From the NCBI GenBank assembly GCA_013820865.1, contig JACDHU010000120.1, positions 1 to 6,020 of the forward strand: DNA of 6,020 nt, written 5' to 3'. Position numbers and translations under genes: made by a program. The notes below the pieces were generated by a model. That model had not been told where the DNA came from. It was given only the letters and a program-made list of their open reading frames with translations, and ran no database searches. The stretch's first letter is position 1. Each line of letters starts with the position of its first letter. The DNA is from Chloroflexota bacterium (GTDB taxonomy: Bacteria; Chloroflexota; Limnocylindria; QHBO01). This document shows positions 5,057 to 6,020 of the stretch, piece after piece.

Positions 5057-6020
5057 CCGGGTTGCACCTCCGTCGCAGGCCCGGCACCGTCACCGGTCGT
5101 CTCAGCTGGTACGCGGCGGACATGATGGCGTCGCAGCGTCAGGAGGGCGATCGTCGTCAGGAGCAGCACCCCCTGCACCACTGCTCCGAGCTGCGATGGG
5201 ATCCCGAGCGAGCGCGCCGCCGAACTGGCGCCGACGGTGAGGTCACCCAGGAAGACGGCGGCGATCGCCACGCCCGGCATCGTCAGCGTCCCGAGCGTGG
5301 CGACCACGATGCCGGTGTACCCGTAGCCGGGGGAGAGCCCGCCGGTCAGGCGATTCTGGATACCGGCGACCTCGCTCACGCCGGCGATGCCGGCGATGGC
5401 CCCGCTCACCAGGGCTGCCCCGAGCAGCGTTCGCGACACGTTGATACCGGCGAACCGGGCGCCTTGGGGGCTGAGGCCGGTGGCGCGCAGGCGGAGCCCG
5501 GCCGGAGTTCGCGCAAGCACGTACCAGGCGACGGCCACGATCACGATCGCCAGCAGGAATCCCAGGTGGAGCCGCGACCGCTCGATCAGCGCCGGAAACT
5601 CGGCCGAGGCCGTGATCCGCTCAGATTCAGGAAATCCGGTGACCGGGTCGCGCCAGGGGCCGTGCAGCAGGCCATTCACGAAGAGAAGCGCGACCGGATT
5701 GAGCAGCAGGGTGGTCACCACCTCGTCGATCCCGAAGCGCACCCGGAGGAGGACCGGGGTGAGCGCCCACGCAGCGCCCGCCAACGCGCCGCCTCCGACC
5801 ATGATCGGCAGCGCCAGGATCGGCGGCAGGCTGCCGACCATGGTTCCGATGCCGGCTGCCGCCACTGCCCCGAGGAGCAATTGGCCCTCGGCGCCGATAT
5901 TCCAGTAGCCCGCCCGGAAGGCGATCGCAACGGCCGCGCCGGTGAGCATGATCGGGGTAGCGCTCACGAGCACCTCGAGCAGGGTGAACTGCGAGGTCAG
6001 CGGCACCACGAGGTATGCGG
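5053..6020 (-). CDS. nupP: BMP-type nucleoside ABC transporter permease (NupP-like), 5' end outside window
   Basis: This is the partner permease of the same importer. Counted from the GTG at 6009, signatures are RAGYWNIGAEGQ (32-43), DEVVTTLLLN (95-104) leading to the GPWRDP turn (118-123), RATGLSPQGARFAGINV (175-191, the ATPase-contact loop) and GYGYTGIVVATLG (228-240). Hydrophobic helices fill the spaces, and the last 25 residues are a polar cytoplasmic tail. The frame stays open upstream to the window edge (AYL before the GTG), and relatives usually have some 30-50 more residues, so I treat the gene as continuing past 6020. A start at the GTG 6009 cannot be excluded. In this family the order is normally binding lipoprotein, ATPase, NupP, NupQ, so the missing parts should lie just beyond the right edge. 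Confidence 0.9.
   Translation of the reverse strand, partial: AYLVVPLTSQFTLLEVLVSATPIMLTGAAVAIAFRAGYWNIGAEGQLLLGAVAAAGIGTMVGSLPPILALPIMVGGGALAGAAWALTPVLLRVRFGIDEVVTTLLLNPVALLFVNGLLHGPWRDPVTGFPESERITASAEFPALIERSRLHLGFLLAIVIVAVAWYVLARTPAGLRLRATGLSPQGARFAGINVSRTLLGAALVSGAIAGIAGVSEVAGIQNRLTGGLSPGYGYTGIVVATLGTLTMPGVAIAAVFLGDLTVGASSAARSLGIPSQLGAVVQGVLLLTTIALLTLRRHHVRRVPAETTGDGAGPATEVQPG
5066..5071 (-). promoter_or_regulatory. Ribosome binding site of the second permease
   Basis: GGAGGT on the - strand, 9 bases before the ATG at 5056, inside the end of the upstream permease gene. It confirms that start. Confidence 0.7.

Noticed and set aside
4125..5123. An upstream in-frame extension that would give the deaminase about 330 extra N-terminal residues
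   Set aside because: The extension is the permease gene read in another frame: it is arginine/proline/histidine-rich and lacks any domain. The ATG at 4124 has a good ribosome binding site and matches the Fcy1 length.

Overview
The window is uniformly GC-rich, and its genes carry the marks of a high-GC bacterium: GTG starts, 4-base ATGA/GTGA gene overlaps, many Ala/Arg/Val-rich proteins, and a start codon just after a -10-like hexamer. A member of the Chloroflexota or Actinomycetota fits best. This is inference from composition and gene content, since no marker gene is present.

The window has three blocks. Block 1 (1-1035) holds the last nine codons of a possible + strand gene and, convergent to it, a stand-alone LigD-type primase-polymerase domain protein on the - strand. 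Block 2 (about 1050-3610) is an accessory region with two type II toxin-antitoxin loci. The first has an intact AbrB/MazE-fold antitoxin, but its PIN toxin has lost its middle and its reading frame. The second is an intact VapBC pair with all four acidic catalytic residues and a 7+7 base inverted repeat over the antitoxin start codon. Between them, on the - strand, is a two-gene unit: a six-helix membrane protein and an overlapping unrecognised gene that is frameshifted. Each vapC, broken or intact, is followed by a short GC-rich hairpin.

Block 3 (3663-6020, - strand) is the downstream end of a metabolic operon. It has two permeases of a BMP-type (NupP/NupQ-like) nucleoside ABC transporter, coupled by a 4-base overlap, and then, 17 bases later, a cytosine deaminase closely resembling the fungal Fcy1 type. 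The first permease runs off the right edge, so the ATPase and the lipoprotein binding protein would be expected just beyond it. The simplest reading is uptake of nucleosides or nucleobases coupled to cytosine-to-uracil salvage.

No tRNA, rRNA, CRISPR array, insertion sequence or riboswitch was recognised. I found no clearly undescribed system. The points most worth following up are the orphaned antitoxin with its toxin remnant, the operator-like palindrome on the intact vapBC, and the fungal-type deaminase joined to a bacterial nucleoside transporter.
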